Assembly: GCA_017421945.1 (NCBI GenBank)
Contig: JAFOHD010000002.1
Coordinates: 1-38,683, forward strand
Length of the DNA stretch: 38,683 nucleotides
Direction of reading: 5' to 3'
Source: Alistipes sp.
Lineage (GTDB): Bacteria > Bacteroidota > Bacteroidia > Bacteroidales > Rikenellaceae
The translations under genes and the position numbers were made by a program. The notes beneath the pieces are model-generated. The model saw only the letters and a program-made list of their open reading frames with translations. It was not told the DNA's origin and made no database searches. Every line of letters begins with the position of its first letter. The stretch's first letter is position 1. This document shows positions 24,387-32,639 of the stretch, piece after piece.

Positions 24387-25706
24387 ATGCACAAACCTTT
24401 GAAAATTCTCTACGACCTGCTGATGCCGATTGCCCGCATACCGGGATTGAGATGGACAGCACGCCCCCTGAAGCTGGTGATATACACCATCGAGGGACTT
24501 ATGGCTCACGGCACAATGGACATGAGCGCCGCACTTACGTTCTACTCGCTCGTATCAATAGTCCCTGTGCTGGCTCTGGTCTTTGCCATAGTCAAGGGCT
24601 TCGGGCTTGCCGAGAGCCTGGCTCAAAACCTATATTCGTTGCTGCCTCAGATGCCCGAGGTGGTGGATTATGTGGTGTCGTTTGCCAACAACACCCTGGC
24701 TCGTACAAATGGAGGTCTGCTGGCGACAATCTCGTTGATTACTCTGTTCTGGGCTGTGATTCGTATGTTTGAATCCATCGAGGCCAACTTCAACAAGATT
24801 TGGGAGGTGAAATCCACCCGTAACCTGGTGCGCAAATATAGCGACTACATCACCGTAGTGATTATCGCTCCGCTGTTGTGGATTATAGCCACATCGGTGG
24901 GTACATACGCCCGCGAATGGCTCGGCCTGGGCGAGGTGTGGTGGCTGAAACTATTGGAGAAGCTCGTCTCGCTGGTGGTAGTGTGGGCGATGTTTACGTT
25001 CATCTATCTGGTATTGCCCAACACCAAGGTGAAGTTGCGCTCGGCACTCATGGCGAGTGTCTTTGCCGGCACGGGATTCTTCCTCTTCCAAACACTTTTC
25101 GTATTCTTGATGAAGTGGATGACCTCCTATAGCGCCATCTATGGTAGCTTCGCAGCGTTGCCTCTGTTCCTGCTGTGGATGCAGAACTCGTGGAGCATAT
25201 TGCTTCTGGGCTGTGAGTTGTCGTTTGCCCTGCAGAACGAGAAGCGTTACGACGAGGAGCGTGAGCTGCCCGAGATAAGTCACGACGCATCGCAGAAGGT
25301 GATGATTGCCATCATGCACTACGTCGTGCAGGCATTCATACGCGGCGAGGGAGCTGTGCCGATGAAGGATATACGTCAGCATCTGGACGTTCACGCCCGC
25401 ATATTGGGCAAGCTCGTCACTCAACTTGTTGCTGCACGCATACTCAACGAGGTGAAGTGTGAGGAGGAGGACTACGATATTGCCTACGCTCCGGCAAAGG
25501 ATGTCTCTACGTTGCGCGTGTGCGACGTGCTGGAGGCTGTGGATAACTATGCCGAGAGGGGTAATGTAACCCTTGACGATACAACCGAGCAGGTGCATCC
25601 TTCGCACGAGGTGCTACATGCCACTGAGATTATCCAGAGGCTGAAGGCTAACATCAGTCAAAGTGATGATAATATATTGATAAAAGATTTGATGCAGAAT
25701 GAGTAA
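24387..25706 (+). CDS. YihY/BrkB-type inner membrane protein
   Basis: The protein has 439 residues and about six membrane segments in the first 290: the family features TIEGLMAHGTMDMSAALTFY, FWAVIRMFESIEANFNKIW, FIYLVLPNTKVKLRSALMAS and YGSFAALPLFLLWMQNSWSI are clear. The remaining 145 residues form a soluble tail resembling a winged-helix domain (QHLDVHARILGKLVTQLVAA). YihY proteins were once called ribonuclease BN by mistake; their true function is not settled, though a transport role is suspected. It ends inside the next gene, overlapping the DUF2520 start by eight bases. Confidence 0.9.
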   Translation: MHKPLKILYDLLMPIARIPGLRWTARPLKLVIYTIEGLMAHGTMDMSAALTFYSLVSIVPVLALVFAIVKGFGLAESLAQNLYSLLPQMPEVVDYVVSFANNTLARTNGGLLATISLITLFWAVIRMFESIEANFNKIWEVKSTRNLVRKYSDYITVVIIAPLLWIIATSVGTYAREWLGLGEVWWLKLLEKLVSLVVVWAMFTFIYLVLPNTKVKLRSALMASVFAGTGFFLFQTLFVFLMKWMTSYSAIYGSFAALPLFLLWMQNSWSILLLGCELSFALQNEKRYDEERELPEISHDASQKVMIAIMHYVVQAFIRGEGAVPMKDIRQHLDVHARILGKLVTQLVAARILNEVKCEEEDYDIAYAPAKDVSTLRVCDVLEAVDNYAERGNVTLDDTTEQVHPSHEVLHATEIIQRLKANISQSDDNILIKDLMQNE

Positions 25707-26487
25707 TAGCAAACCTTTAGGCGTTGTGGTTGTCGGCAGTGGCAACGTGGCGGAGGCCATAGCTGTGGCCATAGCCGAGGCGTGGGCACTGGAACTCAGG
25801 CAGGTGGTGGCCCGCAATGCCGAGCGTGCAGCCGCAATAGCCGACATGTGCCGCACGGAGTGGACCGACAAGCCGGAGGAGAGTGCCGACGCCGACCTCT
25901 ACATCATTGCCGTGAGCGACCGCGCCGTGGAGGAGGTGGCATCAAGGCTGCGCCGCAGCGAGGGCTCGATTGTGGTGCATACGGCAGGTAGCGTCGAGAT
26001 GGGGAAGCTGGGAGAAAAGCCCCACGGGGTATTGTATCCGTTCCAGACCTTCACCGCAGGGCGCAGGATGGATTTCTCGGACGTGCCTCTGTTTGTTGAG
26101 GGGTGCGACGAGGATACCACACAACGCATCGAGGAGTTTGCGCAAAGACTCAGCCGCAGGGTATATCGTGCCAGCTCGGCACGCCGCCGCGAGATTCATC
26201 TGGCAGGGGTGTTTGCCTGCAACTTCGTGAATGCACTCTACGGCATGGCTGCCGACCACCTGCTTGCAACCGAAGGGCTGCCCTTTGATGTGCTGCACCC
26301 GCTGATTCTGGAGACAGCGCACAAGGCAGCAGATGCCGCACACCCGCGCAACGTGCAGACAGGCCCCGCCGTAAGGGGTGACAGGGCGGTCATCGAGCGA
26401 CACGAAGGGATGCTCACCGAGCCCCAGCATAAGGAGATTTACAAACTATTAAGCGACTATATATGGCAAATTTCAAAGAAGATATAG
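25699..26487 (+). CDS. Rossmann-fold protein with DUF2520
   Basis: The protein has 262 residues. The nucleotide-binding motif VVVVGSGNVAEAIAVAIAE opens an NAD(P)-binding domain of about 110 residues, followed by a helical domain (REIHLAGVFACNFVNALYGM) typical of DUF2520 proteins, which resemble ketopantoate or pyrroline-carboxylate reductases. An oxidoreductase role is likely, but the substrate is unknown. In Bacteroidota this gene is commonly next to kdsC, as here, where they overlap by 25 bases. The start ATG lies inside the YihY gene. Confidence 0.85.
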   Translation: MSNSKPLGVVVVGSGNVAEAIAVAIAEAWALELRQVVARNAERAAAIADMCRTEWTDKPEESADADLYIIAVSDRAVEEVASRLRRSEGSIVVHTAGSVEMGKLGEKPHGVLYPFQTFTAGRRMDFSDVPLFVEGCDEDTTQRIEEFAQRLSRRVYRASSARRREIHLAGVFACNFVNALYGMAADHLLATEGLPFDVLHPLILETAHKAADAAHPRNVQTGPAVRGDRAVIERHEGMLTEPQHKEIYKLLSDYIWQISKKI

Positions 26488-27002
26488 CCCTCTGCAAGGC
26501 ATTCATTTTCGATGTGGACGGAGTGATGACCGACGGAGGTATCATGCCCATTGAGGGCGGCAAGGACTTCGTGCGCAAGTACAACGCCAAGGATGGCTAT
26601 GCCATAGCCTACGCCGTAAAGCGAGGTTACAAGGTGTGTGTCATCTCGGGAGGATTCGGCAATCTGCTGCGCTCACGACTGGAGCGTCTGGGCGTCACAC
26701 GCATGTATCTGGGCTGCGTGAACAAGATTGAAGCCATGAAGGAGTTCTTTGCCGACTACGACCTCGACCCACAAACCACGATATACATGGGTGACGACAT
26801 CCCCGACCTGGAGTGCATGGAGCAGGTGGGCATACCCGTATGTCCTGCCGATGCCTGCGCAGAGGTGCAGGAGGCAGCACGTTACATATCGGAGTTTGGC
26901 GGCGGCAAGGGCGCTGTGCGCGATATCATCGAGCAGACGTTGCGTGCCCAGGACGAGTGGGCAAAGGATAGAGAGTGTGTGATAACCGTAGCATCGAGAT
27001 AG
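26463..27002 (+). CDS. kdsC: 3-deoxy-D-manno-octulosonate 8-phosphate phosphatase
   Basis: This 179-residue protein is a cap-less HAD phosphatase of the KdsC type, which releases free KDO for lipopolysaccharide inner-core synthesis. The catalytic loop FIFDVDGVMTDGG (Asp17 and Asp19), KDGYAIAYAVKRGYKVCVIS GG (split here), the lysine in GCVNKIEAM and MGDDIPDLECM fit the family, whose members are about 170-190 residues. It overlaps the DUF2520 gene and is two bases from the YbaK-like gene. Nearby kdsA/kdsB are not in the window. Confidence 0.9.
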   Translation: MANFKEDIALCKAFIFDVDGVMTDGGIMPIEGGKDFVRKYNAKDGYAIAYAVKRGYKVCVISGGFGNLLRSRLERLGVTRMYLGCVNKIEAMKEFFADYDLDPQTTIYMGDDIPDLECMEQVGIPVCPADACAEVQEAARYISEFGGGKGAVRDIIEQTLRAQDEWAKDRECVITVASR

Positions 27003-27004
27003 CC

Positions 27005-27505
27005 ATGGAGAACAGTTCACGTCAGCAAAGGGTGTTCGACTTCTTCAAGACACACGACATAGAGTACACGACATACTCCCACCCCGAAGCCCCCACCATC
27101 GAGATTGCCAAGCAGTATTGGCACGACGACGGCTCGAAGCACTGCAAAAACCTCTTCTTTCGCAACCACAAGGGCAACCGCCACTATCTGGTGTGCTTCG
27201 ACTGCGAGCAGTCGATGGCCATCCACGACCTGGAGAAAATCCTCAGGCAGGGCAAGCTCTCGTTTGCCTCGGAGCAGCGCATGGAGCGTTACCTGGGTCT
27301 GAGGCCGGGCTCGGTGTCGCCCTTCGGGCTGATTAACGACCAGGAGCACCACGTACATCTGTTCCTTGACAAGAACCTTCTGAGCTACCCCTCACTCTCG
27401 TTCCACCCCAACGACAACACCGCCACGGTGGTCATCTCGCAGCAGATGTTTGCCCGCTACCTTGAGGCCGTGGGCAACAGTTACGAATATATAGAATTAT
27501 ACTAA
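27005..27505 (+). CDS. YbaK/ProXp-type aminoacyl-tRNA deacylase
   Basis: The protein has about 166 residues. It resembles the prolyl-tRNA-synthetase-associated domain proteins (ProX/PrdX-like), which hydrolyse mischarged Ala-tRNA(Pro) in trans. Features are HDIEYTTYSHPEAPTIEIA, the lysine in GSKHCKNLFFRNHKGNRHYL, SPFGLINDQEHHVHLFLD and the final FHPNDNTATVVIS, which fit PrdX closely. An upstream GTG could add ten residues but would sit inside kdsC; the ATG directly after the kdsC stop is better. It is an independent gene, not part of proS. Confidence 0.88.
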   Translation: MENSSRQQRVFDFFKTHDIEYTTYSHPEAPTIEIAKQYWHDDGSKHCKNLFFRNHKGNRHYLVCFDCEQSMAIHDLEKILRQGKLSFASEQRMERYLGLRPGSVSPFGLINDQEHHVHLFLDKNLLSYPSLSFHPNDNTATVVISQQMFARYLEAVGNSYEYIELY

Positions 27506-27516
27506 ACCCGACTCAG

Positions 27517-30381
27517 ATGAAACGCCTCTTCCTCATCGATGCCTATGCTTTGGTGTTCAGATACTACTACGCATTCATGGGACGTCCCATGCGCAACCGC
27601 TACGGCATGAACACCTCAATTCTGTTTGGCTTCACCAAATTTTTGCGTGACATACAGAAGCGTGAGAAGCCCGACCTACTGGGTGTGGCCATGGACCCCA
27701 AGGGAGGTTCGTTCCGCTGCCAGCTATATCCCGAGTACAAGGCCAACCGCCCCGCCACACCCGAGGATATCATAGCCTCGGTGCCCTACCTGTGCCGCTT
27801 GCTCAAGGCCATGCGCATACCTGTGTTCGAGGTGGCGGGATATGAGGCTGACGATGTCATCGGCACACTTGCAATGAAGGGCGAGCAGGCCGGTTATGAG
27901 GTATTTATGGTCACCCCCGACAAGGACTACGGTCAGCTGGTGGGCCCTCACCGCCACCTCTATAAGCAGCGAGGTGACGATGTGGAGATTCTGCGCAGCG
28001 AGGATATATGCTCGAAGTACGGCATCAACGACCCTGTGCTGGTGCGTGACATATTGGCGATATGGGGCGATGCGTCGGACAACATCCCCGGCGTGCCGGG
28101 CATCGGCGAGAAGGGTGCCTGCAAGCTGGTTGCCGAGTGGGGTACGGTGGAGAATATACTCCAGAACGTGGGCAACATCAAGGGCAAGCAGGGCGAGAAG
28201 ATTGCCGCATGGGCCGACAACCTGATGATGGCGAAGCGTCTGACAACCATCTGCACCGAGGTGCCCGTAGAACTAAATGCCGAGGAGTTGGAGATATGTG
28301 CGCCCAACTATGATGAGTTGAGGGCCCTGTATCAGGAGTTGGATTTCACATCGTTCCTGCGCGACCTGCACAACGTGGCCCCCGAGCCACAGGGCGATGC
28401 ACCACGTCAGGAGCCTCAACGTCAGCTCGCCGAAATAGCACAAGCGAAGTCGGCCGAGAAAAAGCGTCAGTCGCTTGCAGGGCAGGGTGACCTGTTTGCT
28501 GCACTCATGTCCGACCCTACGCCACCGAGCGCAACCACCACCGAGGAGGTTGCCGAGCCTGAGGAGGCTACGCTGGCCACAATACACACCACGCCTCACA
28601 GCTACCACCTTGTGACAACGCTCGCAGAGCTAAATGAGCTAATCGCAAGGCTCTCAGCCTACAAGGAGATTTGCTTTGACACCGAGACCACAGGGTTTGA
28701 CATGTTCCGCGACCGCATAGTGGGCATGTCGCTTGCCGTGGAGCCGCACCAGGCATGGTATGTGAGCTTTACGCCCGAGAACACCGCCGCCTTTGCCGAG
28801 GCTGTGCGTCCGCTGTTTGAGAATGCCGGCATCACGAAGGTGGCGCAGAACATGAAATTTGACATGATGGTACTCAAGCGGCTGGGCATAGAGATTCGTG
28901 GCCGCAAGATTGACACCATGATTCTGCACTATCTGCTCGATGCCGAGTCACGCCACAATATGAACTACATGGCCGAGCGTTATCTGCGCTACACTCCCAT
29001 CGCCATCGAGACCCTCATAGGCAAGGGTGCACGACAGCTCACCATGGACCAGGTGAACATCGAAGCGGTGAAGGAGTATGCCGGCGAGGATGCCGACATC
29101 ACCCTGCAACTCAAACAGTTGCTGTGGGCTGAGATTGAGAAGCAGGAGCTGGAGTCGCTCTATGAGCAGGTGGAGGAGCCCATGATTGAGGTGCTGGCCG
29201 ACATAGAGCTTGCAGGCGTGAAGATTGATGCCGTACAGCTTGCCGACTACGCCGTGGAGCTCAACAGCGAGCTCGCTCGCCTTGAGAGCCAGATACGCAC
29301 ACAGGCCGACGAGCCCACGCTCAACATCAACTCCACACGTCAGCTGGGCGAGGTTCTCTTTGCCAAGCTGCGCATTGCCGAAAAGCCCAAGATGACCAAG
29401 ACACGTCAGTTCTGCACCGACGAGGAGTATCTGCAAGGCTTTGCGGGCAAATTCCCGATAGTGGATAACGTGCTGAAATATCGTGGCGTGAAGAAACTCA
29501 TTTCGACCTACGCCGAGGCTCTGCCACAACTTATAAACCCCGTAACGGGACGCATACACACATCGTTCAACCAAGCCGTGACGGCCACAGGGCGATTGTC
29601 ATCGACAAATCCCAACCTGCAAAACATACCCGTGCGTGACGACATGGGGCGCAGGATACGTCAGGCGTTTGTGCCCTCCGACAAAGAGCATATACTCCTC
29701 TCGGCCGACTACAGCCAGGTGGAGTTGCGACTGATGGCGCACCTGAGCGGCGACACATCGCTCATTGAGGCGTTCCAGCAGGGCGAGGATATCCACGCCG
29801 CGACAGCCGCCAAGCTCTACCACAAAACCATAGCCGAAGTTACTTCGGACGAGCGACGCAAGGCAAAGACCGCCAACTTCGGTATTATATATGGTATCTC
29901 GGCATTTGGCCTGAGCCAGCGTCTCGACATCCCCCGCAGCGAGGCCAAGATGTTGATTGAGGGTTACTTCGCCACATATCCGGGAGTGAAGGAGTATATG
30001 GACTCATCGATTGTGCTGGCACGCGAAAGAGGTTACGTTGAGACCACATTCCACCGCCGCCGCTATCTGCACGACATAACCTCACGCAACGCTGTGGCAC
30101 GTGGTGTGGCCGAGCGCAACGCCATAAATGCCCCCATACAGGGCAGTGCCGCCGACATCATGAAACTTGCCATGATTGAGATTCACCGCCGCTTCAAGGC
30201 CGAGGGCATACGTTCACGCATGATTCTTCAGGTACACGATGAGGTGGTGATAGATACGCTGCGCAGCGAGCTGGAGCGCGTGAGTGCCATCGTTAAGGAG
30301 TCGATGGAGGGTATTGCCCAGCTGAAGGTGCCGCTTCTGTCGGAGGCGGGCACGGGCGAGAATTGGCTCGAAGCACATTAA
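27517..30381 (+). CDS. polA: DNA polymerase I
   Basis: The protein has 954 residues with three domains in normal order. The 5' nuclease (about 1-300) includes DAYALVFRYYYAF, GYEADDVIGTLA and SDNIPGVPGIGEKGACKL. The proofreading exonuclease (about 365-560) keeps its metal ligands: FDTETTGFD (Asp388, Glu390), NMKFDMMVLKRL and EYAGEDADITLQL, so proofreading should be active. The polymerase domain keeps motif A, DYSQVELRLMAHLSGD (Asp731), motif B, RRKAKTANFGIIYGISAFGL, and motif C, LQVHDEVV (Asp908). A Q/E/A/P-rich linker lies at about 285-365. It is last in the nine-gene run, followed by the terminator at 30388. Confidence 0.97.
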   Translation: MKRLFLIDAYALVFRYYYAFMGRPMRNRYGMNTSILFGFTKFLRDIQKREKPDLLGVAMDPKGGSFRCQLYPEYKANRPATPEDIIASVPYLCRLLKAMRIPVFEVAGYEADDVIGTLAMKGEQAGYEVFMVTPDKDYGQLVGPHRHLYKQRGDDVEILRSEDICSKYGINDPVLVRDILAIWGDASDNIPGVPGIGEKGACKLVAEWGTVENILQNVGNIKGKQGEKIAAWADNLMMAKRLTTICTEVPVELNAEELEICAPNYDELRALYQELDFTSFLRDLHNVAPEPQGDAPRQEPQRQLAEIAQAKSAEKKRQSLAGQGDLFAALMSDPTPPSATTTEEVAEPEEATLATIHTTPHSYHLVTTLAELNELIARLSAYKEICFDTETTGFDMFRDRIVGMSLAVEPHQAWYVSFTPENTAAFAEAVRPLFENAGITKVAQNMKFDMMVLKRLGIEIRGRKIDTMILHYLLDAESRHNMNYMAERYLRYTPIAIETLIGKGARQLTMDQVNIEAVKEYAGEDADITLQLKQLLWAEIEKQELESLYEQVEEPMIEVLADIELAGVKIDAVQLADYAVELNSELARLESQIRTQADEPTLNINSTRQLGEVLFAKLRIAEKPKMTKTRQFCTDEEYLQGFAGKFPIVDNVLKYRGVKKLISTYAEALPQLINPVTGRIHTSFNQAVTATGRLSSTNPNLQNIPVRDDMGRRIRQAFVPSDKEHILLSADYSQVELRLMAHLSGDTSLIEAFQQGEDIHAATAAKLYHKTIAEVTSDERRKAKTANFGIIYGISAFGLSQRLDIPRSEAKMLIEGYFATYPGVKEYMDSSIVLARERGYVETTFHRRRYLHDITSRNAVARGVAERNAINAPIQGSAADIMKLAMIEIHRRFKAEGIRSRMILQVHDEVVIDTLRSELERVSAIVKESMEGIAQLKVPLLSEAGTGENWLEAH

Positions 30382-30387
30382 AACAAC

Positions 30388-30424
30388 AAAGGGTTGTCCA
30401 GCAAGTTTTGGACAACCCTTTTTC
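30388..30424 (+). terminator. Strong intrinsic terminator after polA
   Basis: AAAGGGTTGTCC (30388-30399) pairs perfectly with GGACAACCCTTT (30410-30421) around a ten-base loop and ends in Ts. It closes the xseA-polA run and can also act for the convergent esterase gene. Confidence 0.9.
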
Positions 30425-30468
30425 CTTGAAGTTGTATAACAAGAGGGGGTTAATGCCTGCAAAAAAAG

Positions 30469-31338
30469 CTACTGCAATGCCAGCCACTCAAGAAGTGACT
30501 GCTGCCACTTGTCGTACTGCTCATACTCCTTGTGCATCACCCAGCCATGCCAACCGTTGGGATAGATGTGCAGCTCGGCCTTGACTCCATGCTTCTTCAG
30601 GGCGTTATAGTAGCGTGTAGCATTCACCGGAGGCACTACACGGTCGGCGTCGGAGTGGAAGATGATGGCGGGAGGTGTGGTCTTGGTCACACGTGTCTCA
30701 AGCGAGAAGAAGGCACGCTCATAGTCCGAAGAGTTACGGCCCACAAGGTTGTAGAACGTGTCGCGGTGAGTGGTATCCTCCTGACTTGTGATTACGGGAT
30801 AGAACAACACCGTGAAATTGGGTTTGTCGGCCTCGGGTGCGAGCGTCGAGGCGTAGGCTGCCAGATGTCCTCCGGCAGATGAGCCCATCACACCCACCTT
30901 CTTGGGGTTGATGCCCAGCTCGCCCGACATCTTGCGCACCGTGCGCAGAGCCTCAACGGCATCCTCCAGAGGTACCTCGCTGTGACCATTGGGCAGACGA
31001 TACTTCAGCACCGCAGCCGTGATGCCCTGCTCGGCCAGCCACTTGCCCACCATGAAACCCTCATAGGAAATGCACACACAGCCGTAGCCTCCGCCGGGGA
31101 TAACCACAAAAGCCTGACCCGTAGCCTTCTCGGGGTTGGCCTTGAAGATGTATAGCTCGGTAGAGGTGGTGTTGAAGATGTTGTTGTTGCGGTTCTGCTC
31201 CTGAGCCTTGATTTGGTTGGAGTGGGGAGCATCCTTGTCGTCCCAAATCTTCACATAGAGGTCCTGACCGAATTGGTACTGCTGCGCTGCAACGGGCCAC
31301 ACTGCCACAAGCAGCAAAAATGTTAGTAGTCGTCTCAT
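30469..31338 (-). CDS. Exported alpha/beta hydrolase, carbohydrate-esterase-like
   Basis: The protein has 289 residues with a signal peptide at 1-18 (ending VAA). Motifs are the oxyanion loop IPGGGYGCV, nucleophile Ser154 in GVMGSSAGGHLA, Asp232 in FHSDADRVVP and His264 in PNGWHGWVMH. These fit alpha/beta hydrolase families that include acetylxylan esterases and BD-FAE-type feruloyl/acetyl esterases. It is transcribed away from the CE15 and CE1 genes from a shared promoter region, so a role in removing acetyl or feruloyl groups from plant polysaccharide in the periplasm is inferred. The exact ester is not readable. Confidence 0.85.
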   Translation of the reverse strand: MRRLLTFLLLVAVWPVAAQQYQFGQDLYVKIWDDKDAPHSNQIKAQEQNRNNNIFNTTSTELYIFKANPEKATGQAFVVIPGGGYGCVCISYEGFMVGKWLAEQGITAAVLKYRLPNGHSEVPLEDAVEALRTVRKMSGELGINPKKVGVMGSSAGGHLAAYASTLAPEADKPNFTVLFYPVITSQEDTTHRDTFYNLVGRNSSDYERAFFSLETRVTKTTPPAIIFHSDADRVVPPVNATRYYNALKKHGVKAELHIYPNGWHGWVMHKEYEQYDKWQQSLLEWLALQ

Positions 31339-31363
31339 AAGATTTAGCTTTTAGCTTGTTCAC

Positions 31364-31394
31364 TTTACAAAGATAGGAAAATTTGCTATATTTG
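31364..31394 (+). promoter_or_regulatory. Promoter of the CE15-CE1 esterase genes
   Basis: TTTA (31364-31367) and TATATTTG (31387-31394, a perfect -7 match) are separated by 19 bases. Its spacer contains the -7 box of the opposite promoter, so both cannot be occupied at once. Confidence 0.7.
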
Positions 31395-31398
31395 TAAA
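31368..31398 (-). promoter_or_regulatory. Promoter of the alpha/beta hydrolase gene
   Basis: On the minus strand TATCTTTG (31375-31368) is a perfect -7 match and TTTA (31398-31395) is exactly 19 bases upstream. The -7 box is 30 bases from the start codon. Confidence 0.7.
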
Positions 31399-31416
31399 GA
31401 CTAAATCCACCCTATT

Positions 31417-32619
31417 ATGAAACAAATCATTCTATTTCTCGCTTTTCTGATGGCTACGTCGGCCGCAGCACAGCCTACTATTGCGAAATATGGTGCTTCA
31501 CCGCTTGAAGTATCATCCAAAAAGGAGTGGAAAAAGAGTGTGCGCCCCGCCATCCTTCACTTCTTCGAGCAGGAGGTGTATGGCAAAGTGCCCGAGAAGC
31601 AGCCCACGGTTGAGTTTCGTGTCATAGGCCAGGGCGAGGCCTTCGGCGGCAAGGTGCTGCGCCGCGAGGTGGAGATGACCATAGGAGGCACAACAAAGGC
31701 CCTGGTGCTGATGTATCTGCCTGCGCAACGCAAGGGCAAGGTGCCCGTATTTCTGGGGATGAACTTCAAGGGTAACCACCAGATAGCCCCCGACACCGAA
31801 ATCACCATCTCGCCCAACGCACCCCAAGGCAAGGAGCTGGGCAACGACCCCGAGCGAGGGGCTGCCGCCTCACGCTGGCCTGTGGAGATGATTACCGAGG
31901 CGGGATATGGCGTGGTGACGCTCTACCGTGGCGACATAGACCCCGACTTTGACGATGGATTCCAGAACGGCATACATCCCCACTTCTACGCCGAGGGGCA
32001 GACCAAACCCCTGGCCGATGAGTGGGGCACGATAGGTGCGTGGGCATGGAGCCTGAGCCGTGTGATGGATTACCTGTGCAAGGACAGCGACATCGACCAC
32101 AAGCACGTGGCGGTGATAGGTCACTCACGCCTAGGCAAGACTGCCCTGTGGGCGGGTGCGCAGGATGAGCGTTTTGCGATGGTTGTGTCGAATGACTCGG
32201 GTTGTGGCGGTGCTGCCCTCTCGGCACGCAGGCATGGCGAGACGGTGGCAAAGATAAACAAGGCTTTCCCCCACTGGTTCTGCGACAACTACAACAACTA
32301 CAACGACCGCGAGCATGCTCTGCCCATCGACCAGCAGGGACTCATAGCACTCATAGCACCCCGCCCTGTGTATGTGGCAAGTGCATCGCTTGACGACTGG
32401 GCCGACCCCGAGGGCGAGTTCCTCTCGGCACTCTACGCCTCACCCATATATGAACTCTACGGCAAGCCATCTCTTTTGGGCAAGCCCTTCCCAAACGTGG
32501 GCGAGAGCTACGGCGAGGGCAGCGTGGGTTACCACCTGCGTGAGGGCAAGCACGACATAACGGCGTGGGACTGGCAGCGTTACATACGCTTTGCCGACAA
32601 GCACTTCTTCGGAAAGTAG
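31417..32619 (+). CDS. CE15-family glucuronoyl esterase
   Basis: The protein has 400 residues with a signal peptide at 1-19 (ending AAA). CE15 enzymes cut the ester between 4-O-methylglucuronic acid of xylan and lignin. Seen are LGMNFKGNHQI (oxyanion region), VAVIGHSRLGKTALWAGAQD with Ser237 in the family's G-x-S-R-x-G-K motif, SNDSGCGGAAL, APRPVYVASASLDDWADPEG, and REGKHDITAWDW with His379. The acid residue may be Asp260 or an aspartate in DDWADP; bacterial members vary here. It is followed after 20 bases by a CE1 esterase. Confidence 0.9.
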   Translation: MKQIILFLAFLMATSAAAQPTIAKYGASPLEVSSKKEWKKSVRPAILHFFEQEVYGKVPEKQPTVEFRVIGQGEAFGGKVLRREVEMTIGGTTKALVLMYLPAQRKGKVPVFLGMNFKGNHQIAPDTEITISPNAPQGKELGNDPERGAAASRWPVEMITEAGYGVVTLYRGDIDPDFDDGFQNGIHPHFYAEGQTKPLADEWGTIGAWAWSLSRVMDYLCKDSDIDHKHVAVIGHSRLGKTALWAGAQDERFAMVVSNDSGCGGAALSARRHGETVAKINKAFPHWFCDNYNNYNDREHALPIDQQGLIALIAPRPVYVASASLDDWADPEGEFLSALYASPIYELYGKPSLLGKPFPNVGESYGEGSVGYHLREGKHDITAWDWQRYIRFADKHFFGK

Positions 32620-32639
32620 TAACCCCAAAACATATTACC

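Noticed and set aside
32565..32639. Upstream extension of the CE1 gene
   Set aside because: It overlaps the CE15 gene and would place 25 residues before an excellent signal peptide.
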